A stretch of DNA of 64,000 nucleotides. It comes from Bauldia sp965232525. Its GTDB lineage: Bacteria; Pseudomonadota; Alphaproteobacteria; Rhizobiales; Kaistiaceae. This document shows, one piece after another, positions 24,117-33,415 of the stretch (position 1 is the stretch's first letter; each line of letters starts with the position of its first letter). The notes beneath the pieces are model-generated. The model did no database searches, was not told where the DNA came from, and saw nothing but the letters and a program-made list of their open reading frames with translations. Position numbers and translations under genes: made by a program. The DNA lies in contig NZ_OZ246980.1 of assembly GCF_965232525.1 (NCBI RefSeq), positions 4,292,680 to 4,356,679 of the forward strand, written 5' to 3'.

Positions 24117-25700
24117 ATGGCGCGGCGGGCTTTTTTTCTTATTGCCGGAGCAGGATTACTGGCGATCGTGATCATCGCCTTCTTCTGGCCGCCGGTCTTG
24201 TGGTTTCTGATCTTTTTCATCCCCTACACCGCGATCGGCCTCTACGACCTTTATCTCTCCGGGCAAAACGTCCTGCGCAACTACCCGGTGATCGGCCATC
24301 TACGCTACGGGCTCGAATTCATCAGCCCGGAGATTCGACAGTACTTCATCGAGACCAACGAGAGCGGCCGGCCCTACGACCGCCTACAACGCGACCTGGT
24401 TTCCAGGCGATCGGAGAACAAACCTGGATTTCAGCCTTTCGGCACCCAGTACGACATCACCGATACCGGCTACAACAGCGCCAACCACTCGCTGGCACCC
24501 AAGAAGGTGTCGGAGACGAGCAGCCGGGTGACGTTTGGCGGCTCCGAATGCAAGCAACCCTATGACGCGTCACGCCTCAATATCTCGGCGATGAGCTTCG
24601 GGGCGCTCAGTCCGAACGCCATCCGCGCGCTCAACGCCGGGGCCAAGATCGGCAGCTTCGCCCACAACACTGGCGAAGGCGGGCTCAGCCCCTACCACCT
24701 GCAGGAGGGTGGCGACATCATCTGGCAGATCGGCACCGGATACTTTGGCTGCCGCACCAAGGACGGCCACTTCGATCCCGCCCAGTTCAAGGACAAGGCG
24801 GCCAACGACGCCGTCAAGATGATCGAGATCAAGCTGTCGCAGGGCGCCAAGCCGTCGCATGGCGGGGTTCTACCCGCTGCGAAAGTCGACGAGGAAATCG
24901 CCCGCATCCGTGGGGTCGAGCCGCATCGCGACGTGATTTCGCCACCCGCCCATTCGACCTTTTCGACCCCGGAGGGGCTGCTCGAATATGTCGCTCAGCT
25001 TCGCGATCTCACCGGCGGCAAACCGATTGGCTTCAAGCTCTGCATCGGCAAGCGATCGGAGTTCATGGGCATCTGCAAGGCGATGCTGAAGACCAACATC
25101 CTGCCTGACTTCATTACCATCGACGGGGCAGAGGGCGGCACTGGCGCGGCGCCGGTCGAGTTTTCCGATCGCCTCGGTGAGGAGATCAACGAAGCCCTGG
25201 TCTTCGTTCACAACTGCCTAGTGGGCACCAATGTCCGCGACAAGCTGAAGGTCATTGCCAGCGGCAAGGTCATCACCGGATTCCACATCGTCGAAAAAAT
25301 CGCACTCGGCGCCGATACCTGCAATGCGGCACGGACGATGCTGTTCGCTATCGGCTGTATCCAGGCGATCCGCTGCAATACCAACACCTGCCCGTCCGGC
25401 GTTGCCACTCAGGACCCCAAGCGCTGGCGCGCGGTCGATGTCGAGGTGCGGAAATACAACGTCGCCAACTATCACAACCAGACGGTCGACAGCTTCCTCG
25501 ATCTGGTCGGCGCGATGGGCTACGATAGCCCCGACAAGCTCGGCCCCAACGATATCCTCCGCCGCGTCGCCAACCACCTCAACCGCTCCTATGCCTTCAT
25601 CTACGATCAACTGGAGCCTGGGCACTTCCTGAAAGACGAAGCCACCATCCATCCGGACTACCGGGACCACTGGATGCGGGCACGGGCGGAGGCATTCTGA
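24117..25700 (+). CDS. Membrane-anchored FMN-binding glutamate-synthase-like protein
   Basis: Stand-alone homologue of the FMN domain of glutamate synthase, 527 residues, with two N-terminal membrane helices (about 5-25 and 27-45). The TIM barrel has the flavin and substrate motifs SAMSFGALSPNAIRALN, NTGEGGLSPYH and TIDGAEGGTGAAP. The three cysteines of the [3Fe-4S] site are kept as C-x5-C-x4-C (Cys414, Cys420, Cys425). No glutamine amidotransferase domain is present, so ammonia or another donor would be used, if the reaction is amination at all. ATG 24117 has GGGGGAG upstream. It begins a four-gene operon, with the next start three bases past its stop. Confidence 0.88.
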   Translation: MARRAFFLIAGAGLLAIVIIAFFWPPVLWFLIFFIPYTAIGLYDLYLSGQNVLRNYPVIGHLRYGLEFISPEIRQYFIETNESGRPYDRLQRDLVSRRSENKPGFQPFGTQYDITDTGYNSANHSLAPKKVSETSSRVTFGGSECKQPYDASRLNISAMSFGALSPNAIRALNAGAKIGSFAHNTGEGGLSPYHLQEGGDIIWQIGTGYFGCRTKDGHFDPAQFKDKAANDAVKMIEIKLSQGAKPSHGGVLPAAKVDEEIARIRGVEPHRDVISPPAHSTFSTPEGLLEYVAQLRDLTGGKPIGFKLCIGKRSEFMGICKAMLKTNILPDFITIDGAEGGTGAAPVEFSDRLGEEINEALVFVHNCLVGTNVRDKLKVIASGKVITGFHIVEKIALGADTCNAARTMLFAIGCIQAIRCNTNTCPSGVATQDPKRWRAVDVEVRKYNVANYHNQTVDSFLDLVGAMGYDSPDKLGPNDILRRVANHLNRSYAFIYDQLEPGHFLKDEATIHPDYRDHWMRARAEAF

Positions 25701-25703
25701 GCG

Positions 25704-27446
25704 ATGACCGGTTCCCCCAATATCAAGATGCCCGGCACCGATTTCATCTTGAGATCCCTGGTCGCCGACGAAATAGATCACCTGTTCCTGGTGCCCGGCG
25801 GTCTGGTCGACCCGTTCATGCCGGCGCTCGGGCGAGTCACCGACATCACGCCGATCGTCGCCGCGCAGGAAGGCGGCGCCGCTTACATGGCCGACGGCTA
25901 CGCCCGGGCCAGCGGCAAGTATGGCGCGTGCCTGTGTATCGGCGGGCCGGGGATCACCAACACGGTAACCGCCATCTCGGCGGCGCTCACCGACGAGTCG
26001 CCGGTACTGTTGCTCAGCGGCGAAGTCGCCAACTACATGCAGGGCCTCGGCCTGTTCCAGGACGCCAGCGCCGGCACCTACAATGACAGCCTGATCCTGG
26101 CGCCGATCACCGCCTCATCTTACTCGATACCCGACATACGGCTGCTGCCACATAGGCTCCGCGGCGCGGTCAAGCGCATGCTCGACGGCCGGCGAATCCC
26201 GGTGCATCTCAGCATCCCAAGCGACCTGCAGACGGGAGACGTTCACGTGGCGCCGATGTCGGTGGCCAAGGACTTCTACCACTCCGAGCCGCTCGATTCG
26301 GAGGCGGCGGGTCAGCTCTGGACCATCCTCGCCGACGGCGCACCTGCCCCGCGGATCGCCATCCTCATCGGCGGCGGCATGATCTCCGACGACGCCTCCG
26401 ACGACATCGTCAAGGCGGCCGAGCGCTTCCACATCCCGGTGGCCACTACCGAGCACGCCAAGGGCATCTTCCCGGAAGACCATCCGCTGTCGCTCGGGGT
26501 ATTCGGCTATGCGGGGACGCAACAATCGACCGAAGCAATCGTCGGCAACCCGCTCGATCTGCTGATCATCGTCGGCGCCACGCTTAACGTCCGCGACTCA
26601 CTCTACTGGACCGCGCAGCTGAAGCCGCGGCTTGGCATCCTCTCCGTCAATCTCTCGACCGTCCATGTCGGCTGCCACACGGAGAACGAGCGCTTCATCG
26701 GTGGTCATGGTGGCGCCTTTGCCCGCTGGCTCGGGGACGCCGCCGACGCCGACGCGAAGCCGCTGACCGATACGATCCCCGCCCGGCAGGAGTGGGCATC
26801 GGCGATCCGCAAGGGGCCGCGCTACTACGATGCCGAAAACATGACCAGCGATCAGGTACCGATCCACCCCGCCCGGCTGGTCTCCGATACCCGCAAAGTC
26901 ATGCCCCGGGATACGACCGCGATTGTCGACAGCGGCGCCCATCGGGCCTTCGGTGTCCACTATTGGGAAAGCTATGGCCCGCGCAAGTTCCTGACCGCGG
27001 CGGCGCTCGGCCCGATGGGCTGGGGTATCCCGGCCGGGATCGGCGCCAAGGCCGCCCAGCCGAACTCGCCGGTGGTGGTGTTCACAGGCGACGGCTGCAT
27101 GCAGATGCACGGCATGGAGGTGCAGACCGCAGCCCGGTTCGGGCTGCCTGTGATCTATGTGGTGAGCAACAACCAGGCACTCGGCAACGTCTACTTGCGG
27201 ATGAAGAAACAGGGCGCGGTTGCGATGGCGCTCAACGAGATCGTCGACCACGACTGGGCCAGCTTCGCCCGGGCGCTCGGCGCGGAAGGGGAGACTGTGC
27301 GTGAGGCGAAGGACCTGGTCCCTGCCCTGGAAAAGGCGTTGGCGGCCAACAAGACCTTCGTGATCGACGTCAAGACCGACCGCGACGCGACCACCCCCGT
27401 CGAACCCTATTCCGAGGGCAAGGCCACCTGGTCGTATCACGAATAG
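25704..27446 (+). CDS. Thiamine-diphosphate-dependent enzyme (acetolactate-synthase-like)
   Basis: Three-domain ThDP enzyme of 580 residues. The catalytic glutamate is Glu56 in IVAAQEGGAAYMADGYARA. The central domain is at about 195-335, and the cofactor motif runs from G462-D463-G464 to N489-N490 (GDG-x24-NN). The family includes acetolactate synthase, benzoylformate decarboxylase and sulfoacetaldehyde acetyltransferase. The FAD-site features of acetolactate synthase are not obvious, so decarboxylation or lyase chemistry on a 2-oxo acid is more likely. Coupling with the flavin enzyme upstream (three-base gap) suggests a shared pathway whose substrate I cannot name. Confidence 0.88.
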   Translation: MTGSPNIKMPGTDFILRSLVADEIDHLFLVPGGLVDPFMPALGRVTDITPIVAAQEGGAAYMADGYARASGKYGACLCIGGPGITNTVTAISAALTDESPVLLLSGEVANYMQGLGLFQDASAGTYNDSLILAPITASSYSIPDIRLLPHRLRGAVKRMLDGRRIPVHLSIPSDLQTGDVHVAPMSVAKDFYHSEPLDSEAAGQLWTILADGAPAPRIAILIGGGMISDDASDDIVKAAERFHIPVATTEHAKGIFPEDHPLSLGVFGYAGTQQSTEAIVGNPLDLLIIVGATLNVRDSLYWTAQLKPRLGILSVNLSTVHVGCHTENERFIGGHGGAFARWLGDAADADAKPLTDTIPARQEWASAIRKGPRYYDAENMTSDQVPIHPARLVSDTRKVMPRDTTAIVDSGAHRAFGVHYWESYGPRKFLTAAALGPMGWGIPAGIGAKAAQPNSPVVVFTGDGCMQMHGMEVQTAARFGLPVIYVVSNNQALGNVYLRMKKQGAVAMALNEIVDHDWASFARALGAEGETVREAKDLVPALEKALAANKTFVIDVKTDRDATTPVEPYSEGKATWSYHE

Positions 27447-27461
27447 CTGGAGCACGAACCC

Positions 27462-28001
27462 ATGGCCGCCCTCCCCGATCCGATCCCGGACCTCAGCGGC
27501 GAAGGGCGCCGCATCTACGATGACATCCTCGCCCGGCGAAAAGCCAAGGGCGTCAATCACCTCGGGCCCTATGTCCCGCTGCTCAATCATCCGGAACTGG
27601 CGAAGGACATCGAACGGCTCGGCTATTTCTACAAATTCGAATCGAAGCTGCCGCGCGACGTCTATCAGTTCATCGTTCTCAGCATGGCGGTGCGTTCCGG
27701 CGTATCTTTCGTCTGGGCCGACCATGTCGCCGCGGCGCGCGCCGCCGGCCTGCCGGATGCGGTCATCGATGGGATAAAGGCCAAGGCGGGCGGCTACCCC
27801 GCGCCCTTCGATGACGTGCAGGCGACCACCGACTGCGCCTTCCGGTTCGTGTCCATTCCGGCCGACCTGCAGGAACGGGTGATCGCCAGGTTCGGCATGC
27901 ACGGGTTCATCGAGATCGTCACCCTGTGCGGGTTCTACACGATGATCGGCATGGTCAACGTCTGTTTCGACGTGCCGCTGCCGCATCACGGGGAGCACTG
28001 A
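27462..28001 (+). CDS. Carboxymuconolactone-decarboxylase-like protein
   Basis: AhpD-like helical protein of 179 residues. The family region is FIVLSMAVRSGVSFVWADHVAAARAAGL (about 68-95, here spanned in pieces). The CxxC redox pair of AhpD peroxidases is missing, and the usual Glu/His positions read WADH. It is therefore more like the carboxymuconolactone decarboxylase side of the family than a peroxidase. It is the third gene of the operon, 15 bases after the ThDP enzyme. Role inferred: a lyase or decarboxylase step on the same organic acid. Confidence 0.85.
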   Translation: MAALPDPIPDLSGEGRRIYDDILARRKAKGVNHLGPYVPLLNHPELAKDIERLGYFYKFESKLPRDVYQFIVLSMAVRSGVSFVWADHVAAARAAGLPDAVIDGIKAKAGGYPAPFDDVQATTDCAFRFVSIPADLQERVIARFGMHGFIEIVTLCGFYTMIGMVNVCFDVPLPHHGEH

Positions 28002-28004
28002 GCC

Positions 28005-28493
28005 ATGATCATTCTGGAGATGATTGTTGTCGGTGTCATCGCCACGGTTATCCTCGACATCTGGCAGCAGGTCTTCCGGCTGCTCACCGGCCTGCCGATC
28101 ACCAATTGGGCGATGGTCGGGCGCTGGGCGGCCTACATCCCCAAGGGACAGCTGGCCCACAAGAACATCGGCGAGACCCCGGCGGTTGCCAACGAAGCAA
28201 CCATCGGCTGGATCGTCCACTACGTAGTCGGCGTCGGTTATGCGGTTGTCTATCTGATCCTCTTGCTCATCCTTGGCATAGAGCCAGGATTCGCCCCCGC
28301 CATCATCTTCGGCGCCATATCGGTGTCGGTGACCTGGTTTGTGATGGAACCGATCCTCGGCGCGGGGGTTATGGCCAGTCACCTGCCCAAACATGGACTG
28401 GTTCGGGTGCAGGATTTCACCAGCCACCTGTCGTTCGGCTTCGGGCTGTTCCTCGGCGTGATCATTTTCCGCGCCGTGTTCGGCGCGGGGTGA
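28005..28493 (+). CDS. DUF2938 family membrane protein
   Basis: Integral membrane protein of 162 residues with four hydrophobic helices (about 3-22, 68-95, 98-118 and 138-158). The first helix ends in DIWQQ, and conserved polar groups lie between helices (GRWAAYIPKGQLAHKNIGET). These features match DUF2938, for which no function is established. It starts four bases after the previous stop and is the last gene of the operon, so it may move the substrate or product of the flavin/ThDP pathway across the membrane (inference). It is convergent with an ABC ATPase gene. Confidence 0.85.
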   Translation: MIILEMIVVGVIATVILDIWQQVFRLLTGLPITNWAMVGRWAAYIPKGQLAHKNIGETPAVANEATIGWIVHYVVGVGYAVVYLILLLILGIEPGFAPAIIFGAISVSVTWFVMEPILGAGVMASHLPKHGLVRVQDFTSHLSFGFGLFLGVIIFRAVFGAG

Positions 28494-28529
28494 GGCGTCG
28501 GCGCCCTCGCCGTCCGGGCAGCGCCGGGA

Positions 28530-29657
28530 TCACCTGACCCGCGCCGTCGTCTCGGCGTCGAACAGGTGCATGCTGCCGAAGTCGAAGCCGAGTTCCATGA
28601 CATCGCCGAGCTGGGGGCGCTCCTCGGCCGGCAGCCGGGCAGCCGCCTCGTGCCCAGCAAATCGAAACAGCACGATCGTATCGGCGCCGGTGTTTTCGAC
28701 CAGATCGATGGTCACCCGGAAACGGTGGCCGGTGGCGGCGGAATCCGCGCGACGGATCGCCTCCGGTCGAACCCCCAGGGTTAATCGCCGGCTCGGCGTC
28801 AAATCGGTCCCGTTGCCTGGCAGGGCAATATCTTCGGCCACTCCCCTCTCTGCGTCGGGTGCAACCTGCAAAACCGGACCGTTCGCGCCGGCAATGACTT
28901 CCGCCGGAAAGAAATTCATCTGCGGCGACCCGACGAAGCCGGCGACAAAGGTGTTGGCCGGCCGCTGGTAGATATCCTCGGGCGGGCCATATTGCTGGAT
29001 CTCGCCGTCCCGCATCACCGCGATCATGGTGGCCAGCGTCATCGCCTCGACCTGGTCGTGAGTCACATAGACGATGGTGGTGGCGAGCCGATTGTGGAGC
29101 TTCTTGATCTCGCTCCGCATCTGGACTCTGAGCTTGGCGTCGAGATTAGAAAGCGGCTCGTCGAAAAGGAAGAGCACCGGATCGCGCACCAGCGCCCGCC
29201 CCATGGCGACTCGCTGTCGCTGGCCGCCGGAGAGTTCCGCCGGCCGCCGCTCCAGCAGGTGGCCGATGTCCAGCATCTTGGCGACGCTCTCTACCGCCTT
29301 GTCCTGCTCGGCGCGATCGACGCCGCGCATCTTCAGGCCGAAGGCGAGGTTGCGGCGTACGCTCATCGACGGGTAGAGCGCGTAGGACTGGAACACCATA
29401 GCGATGTTGCGGTCCTTGGGATGGAGGTCGTTGGCGACCCGATCGCCGATCCGTACCTCGCCGGCGTTCAAGTCCTCCAGACCGGCAACGATGTTGAGCA
29501 GGGTTGACTTGCCGCACCCGGACGGCCCGAGCAGCACCAGGAACCCGCCCTTCTCCAGGCTGAGGTCGATGCCTTTCAGAACTTCGAGCGCGCCGAAGCG
29601 CTTTCTGACGTCGGTCAGCGTCAGGGCATGCATGGCACTGTGGTTCTCCTCGGCCAT
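28530..29657 (-). CDS. Sugar ABC importer ATPase (MalK/UgpC type), second of two
   Basis: ATP-binding subunit of 375 residues. Walker A is GPSGCGKST (44-52), the Q-loop VFQSYALYP, the signature LSGGQRQRV, Walker B LFLFDEP, and the switch histidine in YVTHDQVEAMTL. The C-terminal third is the TOBE/OB regulatory domain typical of MalK. Last gene of the long minus-strand importer series, eight bases after a permease. The start at 29657 is the first in frame; an internal ATG at 29633 after GAGGAG is possible. The ATPases of this subfamily can serve more than one permease pair. Confidence 0.92.
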   Translation of the reverse strand: MAEENHSAMHALTLTDVRKRFGALEVLKGIDLSLEKGGFLVLLGPSGCGKSTLLNIVAGLEDLNAGEVRIGDRVANDLHPKDRNIAMVFQSYALYPSMSVRRNLAFGLKMRGVDRAEQDKAVESVAKMLDIGHLLERRPAELSGGQRQRVAMGRALVRDPVLFLFDEPLSNLDAKLRVQMRSEIKKLHNRLATTIVYVTHDQVEAMTLATMIAVMRDGEIQQYGPPEDIYQRPANTFVAGFVGSPQMNFFPAEVIAGANGPVLQVAPDAERGVAEDIALPGNGTDLTPSRRLTLGVRPEAIRRADSAATGHRFRVTIDLVENTGADTIVLFRFAGHEAAARLPAEERPQLGDVMELGFDFGSMHLFDAETTARVR

Positions 29658-29664
29658 ATCTGAA

Positions 29665-30507
29665 TCAGCCCTTCACCGCGCCGGCGGTGAGCCCGCGCAC
29701 CATTGTCTGCTGCACCAGGGCGAAAAGGATGATCACCGGGATGATGCTGACCACGCCGCCGGCGGCCAGCAGACCCCATGGCAGTTGGAACTCGCCGATC
29801 ATCAACTGCAGGCCCACCGGCCAGGTGCGCGAGCCCGAACTGGTCGTCAGCATCAGCGCAAACATGTACTCGTTCCATGCGGCGATCGCGACGAAGATGG
29901 CGGTCGCCGCCAGACCATTGCGGACCAGCGGCATGATCACCCGCACCAGTGCGCCGATCCGGGTGCAGCCGTCGATCCGCGCCGCCTTCTCCAACTCAAC
30001 CGGAACGGCGTCGAAGAAGCCTTTCATCATCCAGATGAACAAGGGCATCAGGAAGCTGGTGTAGGCGAGCGCCAGGCCGAACTTGGTATCGAGCAGACCG
30101 AGGAAGCGCATGATCAGGAACAGAGGGATGATCATCAGCACCGCCGGGAACATGCGCACCACCAGATAGAACAACAGCAGCGCATGCTTTCCGGGAAACC
30201 GATATTGCGAGAAGCTGTAGGAGGCGAGCGTACCCACCACCACGCACATGATCACGGTCATGGTGGTGGTCAGAAAGCTGTTCATCATCAGCGTTGGAAA
30301 CGACGACTGATTCCATACGTCGATGTAATTGGTGATCACCGGATTGTGCGGGTAGTAGGTCAGCTCCCGGTTGACGATCTCGTTCTCCGACTTGAACGAA
30401 GTGATGATCAACCAAACAATCGGGGCGAGACCGAAGAACAGGAAGAAGCCGGCGACGCCATAAGCGGCGGCGTTCTTGGCGCGACTGGTGCGTCTCAAAC
30501 CGGCCAT
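29665..30507 (-). CDS. Sugar ABC importer permease (MalG type)
   Basis: Six-helix inner-membrane permease of 280 residues. The first helix (about 15-35) is followed by the usual large periplasmic loop (SFKSENEIVNRE) and the transport core. The EAA loop that contacts the ATPase reads EKAARIDGCTRIGALVRVIM with a following proline. The C-terminal RGLTAGAVKG is typical of MalG-type subunits. ATG 30507 has GGGGGGA upstream. Pairs with the MalF-type permease immediately upstream in transcription. Confidence 0.92.
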   Translation of the reverse strand: MAGLRRTSRAKNAAAYGVAGFFLFFGLAPIVWLIITSFKSENEIVNRELTYYPHNPVITNYIDVWNQSSFPTLMMNSFLTTTMTVIMCVVVGTLASYSFSQYRFPGKHALLLFYLVVRMFPAVLMIIPLFLIMRFLGLLDTKFGLALAYTSFLMPLFIWMMKGFFDAVPVELEKAARIDGCTRIGALVRVIMPLVRNGLAATAIFVAIAAWNEYMFALMLTTSSGSRTWPVGLQLMIGEFQLPWGLLAAGGVVSIIPVIILFALVQQTMVRGLTAGAVKG

Positions 30508-30520
30508 GCGTTTCCCCCCT

Positions 30521-31477
30521 TCACCGCGCCACGCCCGAGACACGCAGGTAGACGACGCAGAACGTCATCAGCACCACGAAAGCCACCACTGACAGGGCGC
30601 CGGCGTAACCGAAATCGAACAGCAGGTAGGCGGTCTGGAAAGCGTAGAGCGACAAGACCTGGGTGGCGTTACCCGGTCCGCCGCCGGTGAGGATCAGCAG
30701 AAGCTCGGGCGAGTTCACCAGACCGATGACACGCAGAATGACGACGGCGGCAATCACCATCTTCATACCCGGCAGGGTGATCTGCCAAAACGATTGGAAC
30801 GCTCCGGCCCCATCCACCGCCGCCGCCTTGTAGAGGTCCTTGGGGATGCCCTTGAGGGCGGCGAGGAACAGGAGCGCAAAGAACGGATAGCCGTGCCAGG
30901 CCTCGACCAGAATGGCGACCGACAGCGCCGTATCGGGATCGGCGAACCACGCCTTGCCTTCGGCCAGAATTCCGATCTGAACGAGAATATCGTTGAGCAC
31001 ACCGAGCCGCGGATCGAGCATCAGTGCCCAGATGTTGCCAGCAACCACATTGGGCAGGAACCACGGCAGCAGGATCAGGACGGCGATCACCTTCATGCCC
31101 GGCAGGTCGCGGTTCAGGGTCAACGCCGCGGCGAGGCCGAGCAGGAACTCGAGGATGACCGCGGCCGCTGCCCACTTCACCGTGTTGAGCAGCGCGACCC
31201 AGAACACCGGATCCTCGATCATGTACTGGTAATTGCGCAAACCGACGAAGCCGGTGCCGAGATCCGGCCGGGTCAGGCGCATCTCGCGGAAACTGAGCAC
31301 GATGCCACTGATCGTCGGATAGATAATAATGATGAAGATGAAGATGATGCTGGGGATGATGAGCAGATAGGCCCAGTGGCGGTTCTCGGAGATCCGGCCG
31401 AGCAGATCGCCCGGCGCGCGTAGGACCCGGCCGATGATCGATCCGTTGGCGAGACCTGTCGGCGCTGTCGTGCTCAT
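30521..31477 (-). CDS. Sugar ABC importer permease (MalF type)
   Basis: Permease of 318 residues. A cytoplasmic N-terminal stretch leads to the first helix (YLLIIPSIIFIFIIIIYPT, about 36-54), then five more helices. The EAA loop is YKAAAVDGAGAFQSFWQITL, and a glycine-rich LTGGGPGNAT loop near the C-terminus is typical of MalF/UgpA-type subunits. ATG 31477 is used because upstream codons overlap the previous permease gene and lack similarity. Together with the next two genes it forms importer set 2. Confidence 0.92.
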   Translation of the reverse strand: MSTTAPTGLANGSIIGRVLRAPGDLLGRISENRHWAYLLIIPSIIFIFIIIIYPTISGIVLSFREMRLTRPDLGTGFVGLRNYQYMIEDPVFWVALLNTVKWAAAAVILEFLLGLAAALTLNRDLPGMKVIAVLILLPWFLPNVVAGNIWALMLDPRLGVLNDILVQIGILAEGKAWFADPDTALSVAILVEAWHGYPFFALLFLAALKGIPKDLYKAAAVDGAGAFQSFWQITLPGMKMVIAAVVILRVIGLVNSPELLLILTGGGPGNATQVLSLYAFQTAYLLFDFGYAGALSVVAFVVLMTFCVVYLRVSGVAR

Positions 31478-31517
31478 CGTCTGACGATCGCTCCAGCTTC
31501 CGGTGCCACCATCCTCA

Positions 31518-32408
31518 TCAGCCCTTCTCCGCGCCAGACAGCACGCCGGTGCGTACAAATCGCTGAGCCACCATGAACACCAGCAGGACCGGTAGCACGA
31601 CCAGGATCGACGCCAGGATCACTTCCGGCTTGTTGATCGGCACATCATTGGACGGCAGGTTGGAGAGCGCGCCGGAGCTACTGACCAGCGCCGTCAAGCC
31701 GACCGGCAGATTGTAGAGCTTGTCGTCGGACAGCAGCACGAAAGCGAGGAAGTAGTTGCTCCAGTTCGCCAGGAAACTGAAGAAGGCGACCAACGCGACG
31801 ATCGGCCGGGCCAGCGGCAGCGCAATCCGGGTGAAGAGCTGGACGCGGCTGCAGCCATCGACACGGGCAGAGTCGATGACGCCTTTCGGCAGGGACGACG
31901 AAAAGTAGATGTAGGCGAGATAAACGCCGAACGGGAAAAACGCGGTCGCCAGAATGAGCCCGGCATAGGTGTTGTTGAGACCGATCAGGTTCATTTCGAG
32001 AAAGATGGGCAGAACCACCGCCGAGCTTGGCGTGATCATCGCGATCAGCGTGAAGATCAGGACCACTCGGCGGCCCGGGAACTCCGACAAGGCGAGCACA
32101 TAACCGGCTGGGATGCAGGCGACCAACGAGATCGTCACCCCGCCGACGGAATAGATCAGCGAGTTGAACGCCCAAGTGACGATCTGGAAATCGTTGTAGG
32201 TGGTGAGGTTGAGCCAGGTCGCAATGAAGGTGTCCCAACTGCCGATCGTGAACGGTGAATCGGAGAACAGCGATCCTTCCGAACGGGTTCCCGCCATGAA
32301 CAGCCACAACAGCGGAATGCCGTAGAAGCAGACGGCGAACGCCAAGCTCGCATAGACCACGAACCGGCCGAAGGAGATGTTCTGGATCAGGCGGCGTTGG
32401 TCGATCAT
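31518..32408 (-). CDS. Sugar ABC importer permease (MalG type), importer set 1
   Basis: Permease of 296 residues with six predicted helices. The EAA loop is IDSARVDGCSRVQLFTRIAL followed by a proline, and the C-terminus RTGVLSGAEKG is typical. A serine-rich extension (LVSSSGALSNLPSNDVP) near residues 242-258 enlarges a periplasmic loop, which is unusual for this family and may touch the binding protein. It starts ten bases after the MalF-type gene upstream, with which it pairs. Confidence 0.9.
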   Translation of the reverse strand: MIDQRRLIQNISFGRFVVYASLAFAVCFYGIPLLWLFMAGTRSEGSLFSDSPFTIGSWDTFIATWLNLTTYNDFQIVTWAFNSLIYSVGGVTISLVACIPAGYVLALSEFPGRRVVLIFTLIAMITPSSAVVLPIFLEMNLIGLNNTYAGLILATAFFPFGVYLAYIYFSSSLPKGVIDSARVDGCSRVQLFTRIALPLARPIVALVAFFSFLANWSNYFLAFVLLSDDKLYNLPVGLTALVSSSGALSNLPSNDVPINKPEVILASILVVLPVLLVFMVAQRFVRTGVLSGAEKG

Positions 32409-32417
32409 CGGGCCGCC

Positions 32418-33362
32418 CTAGTCGATCTTGTAGAAGCGGGTGGCGAAGATGATGATCAGCGCGATCGTGACCGAGGCGGCGATGAGCAGCGTGCTGAGCG
32501 CCGCAGAGGCACCGAAATCGCCCATTGAGAAGGCATACTGGAACGCGAGCTGGTTGATCGACCAATCGATCTGCGAGAACTGCTGGCCGGCGAGCGTCAT
32601 CAGTTGCGGCTCGACAAACAACTGCAGACCGGTGGCGAACGACAGAATCGCCATCAGGATGATCGACCGCCAGATCATCGGCACCTTGATGCGGACCGCC
32701 AGCTGCCAGCGATTGGCGCCATCGATGCGCGCAGCCTCCAGGATCTCTTGCGGCAGGCTCGACAGCGCGCCGCCAAAGACGACGATCCAGCCCCCGGAGC
32801 CGGCGAAGTAAGCCATGATGGCGAAGACGCCGGCGAAGGTGAATCCGGACACCACGTTCTGCCGCGTTTCCCAGCCGACGAGATGAAAGACTGACTGGAA
32901 CGGGCTGACCGCCGGGTCCAGCATGAACAGCCACAACACGACGATCGCCGATGAGGTGATCGCGCCCGGCAGAAAGAACACGGTCCGCAGCGTATTGGCC
33001 GGCCGCCGGCCGATGCTGTCCAGCATAAGCGACAGCGCAGTGACGCCGATGACCGTCGCCGACAGCCAGAAAGCGACGAAGGTCAGCACATTGGTGACAC
33101 TGGTCGGCAGACGGAAATCGCTGAACGCGAATTCGTAATTTCTGAAGCCCCAGAACACCATGTCGATGGTGTCGAAGAAGCTGAGCCCCAACGCGTAGGT
33201 CACCGGGAAGATGCCGAACATGAACAGGAGCGCCAGATAGGGCAGCAGGAAGAGATACGACACAATCGTGTTCTTGCGCTGCCGGCGCCGCACGGCGACG
33301 GCACGTGCCTCGCGCTTGTCGATCTCGTTCGTGCTGGGCGTTGCCGCTTCCGCTGCTGTCAC
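32418..33362 (-). CDS. Sugar ABC importer permease (MalF type), importer set 1
   Basis: Permease of 314 residues. The first about 30 residues are polar and basic (KREARAVAVRRRQRK), then the first helix (VSYLFLLPYLALLFMFGIF) and five more. The EAA loop is LEAARIDGANRWQLAVRIKV. The start is a GTG at 33362 with only a weak GGGG upstream. It is separated from the preceding binding-protein gene by a 53-base gap with a strong stem-loop, an arrangement that commonly lowers permease relative to binding-protein expression. Confidence 0.9.
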   Translation of the reverse strand: MTAAEAATPSTNEIDKREARAVAVRRRQRKNTIVSYLFLLPYLALLFMFGIFPVTYALGLSFFDTIDMVFWGFRNYEFAFSDFRLPTSVTNVLTFVAFWLSATVIGVTALSLMLDSIGRRPANTLRTVFFLPGAITSSAIVVLWLFMLDPAVSPFQSVFHLVGWETRQNVVSGFTFAGVFAIMAYFAGSGGWIVVFGGALSSLPQEILEAARIDGANRWQLAVRIKVPMIWRSIILMAILSFATGLQLFVEPQLMTLAGQQFSQIDWSINQLAFQYAFSMGDFGASAALSTLLIAASVTIALIIIFATRFYKID

Positions 33363-33382
33363 CTGATCTACCCCGAGGAAGA

Positions 33383-33404
33383 AGCCGGGCCGCGAAGCCC
33401 GGCT
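33383..33404 (-). terminator. Stem-loop between binding-protein and permease genes
   Basis: AGCCGGGC (33383-33390) and GCCCGGCT (33397-33404) pair perfectly over 8 bp with a six-base loop. No T-tract follows, so on the minus-strand transcript it probably stabilises the binding-protein message or partly attenuates the permease genes rather than ending transcription. Confidence 0.55.
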
Positions 33405-33415
33405 CCGATATTGCC

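Noticed and set aside
26598..28427. 609-codon minus-strand open frame across the ThDP and CMD genes
   Set aside because: Runs antisense through three real genes, has no domain and a low-information, charged composition.
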